Shown: positions 59,314 through 64,000 of the stretch, in pieces
Layout of the letters: the number at the start of each line of letters is the position of its first letter
Numbering within the stretch: the stretch's first letter is position 1
Source: Poecilobothrus nobilitatus
Taxonomy: Eukaryota > Arthropoda > Insecta > Diptera > Dolichopodidae
Direction: 5' to 3'
DNA: 64,000 nt
NCBI GenBank assembly: GCA_947095535.1
Contig: OX352774.1
Span: 73,966,416-74,030,415, forward strand
The notes under the pieces: generated by a model
Seen by the model: only the letters and a program-made list of their open reading frames with translations
Told to the model about the DNA's origin: nothing
Database searches by the model: none
Made by a program: the position numbers and the translations under genes

Positions 59314-59684
59314 TATATATATTACTACATGAGGTAATTATTGAAGGCAACCCCCACTGTCACTGTTGCGGCTGTTATTATTGGTATTAATATTCTTATT
59401 AATATTATTATTATTTTACTACAGAATCAGCGCCATCAGTAGATTACAACGTGCAACAGTATATAACACCTTACTTGCATGATATAACCAAAGATAGTCC
59501 CACTGTAGTAGCTATTATTATTATTAATATAATTGGGATATGTTTTACTTCTTTAAAAAAAAAGTGTATTTTCTGTTCTGACGATAAAACAACAATTTAT
59601 TATCCACAATACACAATAACCAAAATGAACACAATACAAAAAAGAAAAAAACTAAAATAAAAATAAAAATTTTCTTAGATTTTA
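59314..59684. other. Intergenic stretch
   Basis: Contains ATT/TAGT-rich simple sequence (59,305-59,340; 59,370-59,420). The 69-codon ORF at 59,451 is not recognisable and is probably chance. Confidence 0.4.
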
Positions 59685-60010
59685 ATATCTAAGAAAAATT
59701 GTGAAAAATAAAAAGACACGGTCTTCAGTTCTTCAGAAAACCCTATATGATTAAGAAATGATGTTAACACGTTGAGTTCAACGCTCAACATTAATTCCTG
59801 TAAATTTGTACTGTAAATATCAGTACATTAAATTGTTTTGGGCTTTTGAGAACATTCAGCAATATACACCGATTATACACGTGCGATTTAACACAAGTTT
59901 ATTTTTATGTTCTCTGCCGATCACGGAATTTTGTAACATTTAAGTAATGTTCACCGGTGATACACATGGGACTAGACGTGTTAAATGTTAAAACAATATA
60001 ATTGTATAGT
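59685..60010 (-). repeat. Hairpin/(GTCC)n-family flank fragment
   Basis: The plus strand reads AAATTGTGAAAAATAAAAAG, ACACGGTCTTCAGTTCTTCA, GAAAACCCTATATGATTAAG and TTAACACGTTGAG. These match the 15.2-kb and 31.2-kb fragments. It lacks the (GTCC)n core. Confidence 0.4.
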
Positions 60011-61953
60011 TTTAATTTTTGCATATTAATTTATAACAAATAACCTATAAGTTACAGTTATTTGAAACAATAAATGGTACAAAAAACCAAAAGCATAACT
60101 AACCTTTTCTGAGGTAACTTATACTAATTCTAAAAAAATCATTTTCCCTCAAAATTTTCAATTTCTAATTTGGAAACGTTTTGGTAGATATGCAGAAAAC
60201 AAAACTCTTATATAAAATCTTGTTTTCATAAAACGGTAAATTTAAATATTAACTTAAGTTTTTTAATATAAAATTTTGATATTCATTTATAATGTTAAAA
60301 ATCGAGATAAATTAAATTCAAAATATAGCATTAAATTATTATAATCTTGATAACATATTTCCTTTCACTTATTTAAATTTCCAAGATAAATCGATATTAA
60401 TATTTTCAATGAATTTTCTATTTTTTTTTTTAAACTTCTAAAGATACAATCGTTCCTGTCAAGACACTTTTTGCTTGTTTCTGTATCACCTTTATCCACT
60501 TTACATTTTCATATCTATTGTGATACAATTTATATAAAAATAAATTTTAGAGAAAACCGCAAAAGATCAACGGAACACAGCTTAAAGATAAAAATCTGCA
60601 GTGTTTTCAAAAAATTTTTAACTAAAAAGTTTACTCCAAATATAAGAAACTAAATGAAACGCTTCAGTTACTTTTTTTTTTTTAAATCGTATTTTTTTTT
60701 TTTTAATACAATAATTAATTATTTGTAATTTTAAATATTATATTGTTCATAAATAATAAGAATTTAGCATTTAAATTTCAAAAATTAATTGAAATATTAG
60801 GCTTAGCTGTACAAGAAATTTTAAGGTTAAGTGGAACAAAATAGAGAAAATAAAAACAAGAAAAAAAAAAAAACCAACAAAATAGAAAATTTAAATCATA
60901 AAAATTAAAAGAAAAGAAAAATATATAAAAATTTAAAAATTTTCATTAAATTTTGTTTACTACAAAATTTAAAAAAAATTAATTATATTAAAAAAATAAA
61001 AATAAAAACAACTAAAATAATTTCCAAACAATTTTAAATATGTAAATAATTTATTAACTGTTTTTAAATATATATATTTAGATATAATACATAAAATATT
61101 TTAAAAAATTAAATTAATTTAATATTAAAAAAAAACAAAAGTTGAGAAAACAAAATATTTGTATACTCCGATTGCCTTTAGTATTTGAATACTTAATTAA
61201 TTTCAGAGATGCTGTATTCATTGATTAAAACAAAGATGTTTTTATTAAAAAAAAAAAAAAAATACTAAAAGTTTTTTTTTTTTCTGAAGTAATTTCAATA
61301 TAAATTTAATATAATATGAATCTTTAAGGATAAGGTTCCAAAAATAATTTGAATGTATATCACATACCAAATAAATAATTAAATAAGTATAAAATTTTTT
61401 ATTTTAAATTAATTTTTTATATCGGAATTAATTTCATTTATTTTTTAACATTTGAATATCTAATGAATCACTCACAAATTTAATTATGTATGAATTATAT
61501 ATTATGTATGTATGAATAAATATGTGAAAACTTAAAGTTTTACTTCAAATCTTAAAAATCTAGGAAGACGGTTCTAACTCTTTGATTCATCACTATTTGA
61601 TATAACTATTTGATTACATCATCATTGTTTGTCACATCATGCAGCCTAAATCAGTTGTCACTTTTAGGTGACAAGAAAAGTAATGACAGTCACATATTTT
61701 TAGATTTTGCTTTAGTTAAACGCAATAGAGCTGTTTGCGTACATAATAAAATTCTTAAATTTTGGAAAATTTATGTAAAAAGAAAAAAAATAAGAAAGAA
61801 ATTTACGGCTCTTTTTTTGTTTTTATTCTCTTTTTTTTTATTAATTTTTTCAGTCGACTTTTTTTTTCCAAACAAGAGAATTTGTTAAAAATCAATCATT
61901 TACAAAATTTTTCAAATTTTATTCTAATACTTAAAGAAATTTAAAAATAGGAG
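60011..61953. other. AT-rich intergenic stretch
   Basis: No gene. ORFs at 61.6-61.9 kb run through K- and F-rich simple sequence and are not supported. Confidence 0.45.
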
Positions 61954-62226
61954 TTATTGCTGCAGTTCATCCCCGGTAAAACAAGATACTCCTAGCTGCA
62001 CATATATTTCGGAGAAAACTGGGCAGTTTTTGAGTATATGTTCTTTTCCGATTACATTTTGCCGGCAGGTCCTTAGATTATATGAGCCCGGATTTTTATT
62101 ATATAGTTTGCTCCTACAGTTTTCCTCCACCATTTTCAGTACCTCTCTTATTTTGTATCTACCTATGTCACAAAAAATTTCCAGACCAGTTAAGAGAGTT
62201 TCAACTCCTTCTTTGTCCAATTAACC
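61954..62226 (-). mobile_element. Non-LTR ORF2 C-terminal fragment (after RNase H)
   Basis: 88 open codons on the minus strand read ETLLTGLEIFCDIGRYKIRE, then ENCRS, RTCRQNVIGKEHILKNCPVF and SEIYVQLGVSCFTGDELQQ. This fits the region after the RNase H domain in insect I/Jockey/R1-like ORF2 proteins: L-T-G-H-x-x-x-x-R-Y, then a C-x-x-C-x-H-x-C zinc-knuckle-like H-I-L-x-x-C-P, then L-G near the end. The H of TGH is lost (TGL), and a stop lies immediately upstream (62,221-62,223), so it is a dead 3' fragment. Confidence 0.6.
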
Positions 62227-64000
62227 CGGTTCCTCATTTCCCTCTATAACTAAATGTCCACTGTCCAGATATCTAGTAGAGGGTTTCTTTTTATACTGTT
62301 TACTAAAAGTATTGACAATTAATTTTTGAAAACATGATATTGTAATGTAATCATAATTGAAATCGAAAGTAAATTGTAATTATTGTACGGAATAAGAAAT
62401 TTAATTTCGAATTTAAAAATACAGTTGGAAGCTCATTTAAATTCGATCTTAAATTTGTTATGTTAATTTATTAATAAATTAAAAAAATAATATATTAAAA
62501 TTTTGCATTTGTAATTATTAAAAGGTTAAGAAAATCAAAAATTTTAAGTTTTACACCTTTATGTCAAGTTTCTGACATAATTCATACTTTCATTTTCATA
62601 CGTCATTCATTCGTCGTTCATGTGGTTTAATTTAACGCGAACATCTGATTTTTTCTACATAAAATTTTCTTTAAAATTAAATATTTGTTTTCAAAATATG
62701 TTATACCAAATAATATAATTTAATATTTAAATAATCTGCGAATCATTAAAATGTCATTACTTCATTAAAAAATAAACTATTATATTTTATATGAGCCCAC
62801 CATCTTTGTTTTTTCATTGTAAATGCAGCACTGTGTGCCTATATCTAGAAAAAAAAAAACCGAAAAAAAATTCTTATAAAAAATAAATAAAAATTATTGA
62901 AAATTTTACGAAAAATATTTGTTTCTAAACTTTCCTAAAACAAATAAAAAAAAAAATTTAAAACCACCAAGAATAAAATCCTTAAAAATAAGTTTATTTA
63001 AAAAAACAAAAAATAAAACACAAAAAATTTAAACTTAAAATTAAAATTAAAATTAAAATTAAAATATATAATTAAGCACAAAAAAAAAAAACAATAGAAA
63101 AATTAAAACTTAAAAATGTTTCAGCTTTATACAATCAAAAAGAACAACCAAAGTATAAACCTAACAAAATGGATCAAAAAATTCTAAAACTTATTAATTT
63201 CTACACTATAAATTTAATAAATAATTGTAAGTGTATTATTAAATATTAAATTATAAAAAAATTGAAAGTTAAAAATATATTGTAAAAAAAAAAAGTAATT
63301 ATGTATTAAAAATAAAAAATTTAATCCAAAAAAAAATAATAATAATAATAGAAATTAAATTAAATTAAACAATGTAAAATACAAAAAAAATTATTAATTA
63401 AATCTTCAAATTTTTTGTAATATAAATAATATTATATTTTCTATTATATACTGTGGAAATTGGTTTATTATATAAAAACTTCATTAAAAAAAAACAAGCT
63501 TATTACAAAAATTTTGAAAAAATAAATTTCATTAATGATGAGCTAAAACTCAATATTGGTACGTTTCTACTGACAGAAAATATACTTCAATTCAACAAAT
63601 GTACTCTTCTTTCTTACTTATCACAAATTACTTCAAATGTCAAAAAAACAAAAATAGAAAGCATAATTTGACACTTATAAAATTGAGAAGAAAAAGAAAA
63701 CAACAAAACTTTCAATTAAATTAGAATATACTTAAAAATAATTACATTAAAATAGCTGTATGAACTAAAAACAAAATAGATATAGAACTTTCAAGCATTA
63801 ACATCTGTATATATTATGTTATTTATAGAAGAATTTTTGACATTTTAGACAATTTTTGTTAATATAACATAAGTTATACATTAAACTTGACTTTAAAAGC
63901 ATAATTTATTTAAACCATAGATTTAACTATTAATATTCACGTTCATACAGTAGCTATAAATATCAATTAATTTAAGTTAGCTACGTAATATTAACATCGA
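62227..64000. other. AT-rich intergenic stretch
   Basis: Nothing recognised. Repeated AAATT units lie at about 63,038-63,066 and (AAT)n at 63,336-63,350. The short ORF at 63,453 is AT-rich noise. Confidence 0.45.

Overview
The window looks like nuclear DNA of an insect. By eye it is about four fifths A+T. It carries seven recognisable exons of one conserved animal ion-channel gene, KCNQ, separated by introns of 83 bp to about 28 kb, and it is littered with decayed eukaryotic transposable elements. The channel sequence is strongly insect-like, and the (GTCC)n-bearing repeats resemble elements described from flies. A dipteran is therefore a reasonable guess, but the order cannot be fixed from this sequence alone. 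Nothing bacterial, viral or CRISPR-like was seen.

Layout. 1-18,906: a very long intron or upstream region with no gene recognised. It holds a SINE head, (GTCC)n-type repeats, LINE scraps and two dead mariner copies about 1.3 kb apart. 18,907-19,809: three close exons encoding S3-S4, S5-pore-S6 and calmodulin-binding helix A of KCNQ. 19,810-47,673: a roughly 27.9-kb intron in the helix A-helix B linker. It holds a possible 48-nt cassette exon, many repeats, a foldback-like structure enclosing an unidentified ORF, a MITE-like element, a tandem-repeat block between 106-bp direct repeats, and three abutting SINEs. 47,674-51,966: four exons for the linker, helices B and C, helix D and the C-terminus. 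51,967-64,000: 3' UTR and intergenic AT-rich sequence with more SINEs, repeats and a LINE C-terminal fragment on the minus strand.

The visible KCNQ protein is about 639 residues from the start of S3 to the stop. The N-terminus, S1 and S2 were not found and probably lie upstream of the window. All seven exons join in frame with canonical GT-AG boundaries, and every recognised host coding exon is on the plus strand.

Most of the remaining sequence is explained by a few repeat families: a tRNA-derived SINE ending in (AAAT)n; hairpin plus (GTCC)n elements with a recurrent ACGGAGCT core; a related family of 120-170-bp subrepeats carrying a GTTGTATGG...CCCGAAC motif; a 300-bp family present twice; and non-LTR retrotransposon C-terminal debris. 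The items most worth a second look are the inverted-arm structure at 40.2-43.0 kb with its ORF, the tandem splice acceptor and possible microexon of KCNQ, and the 106-bp direct repeats flanking a satellite-like insert.
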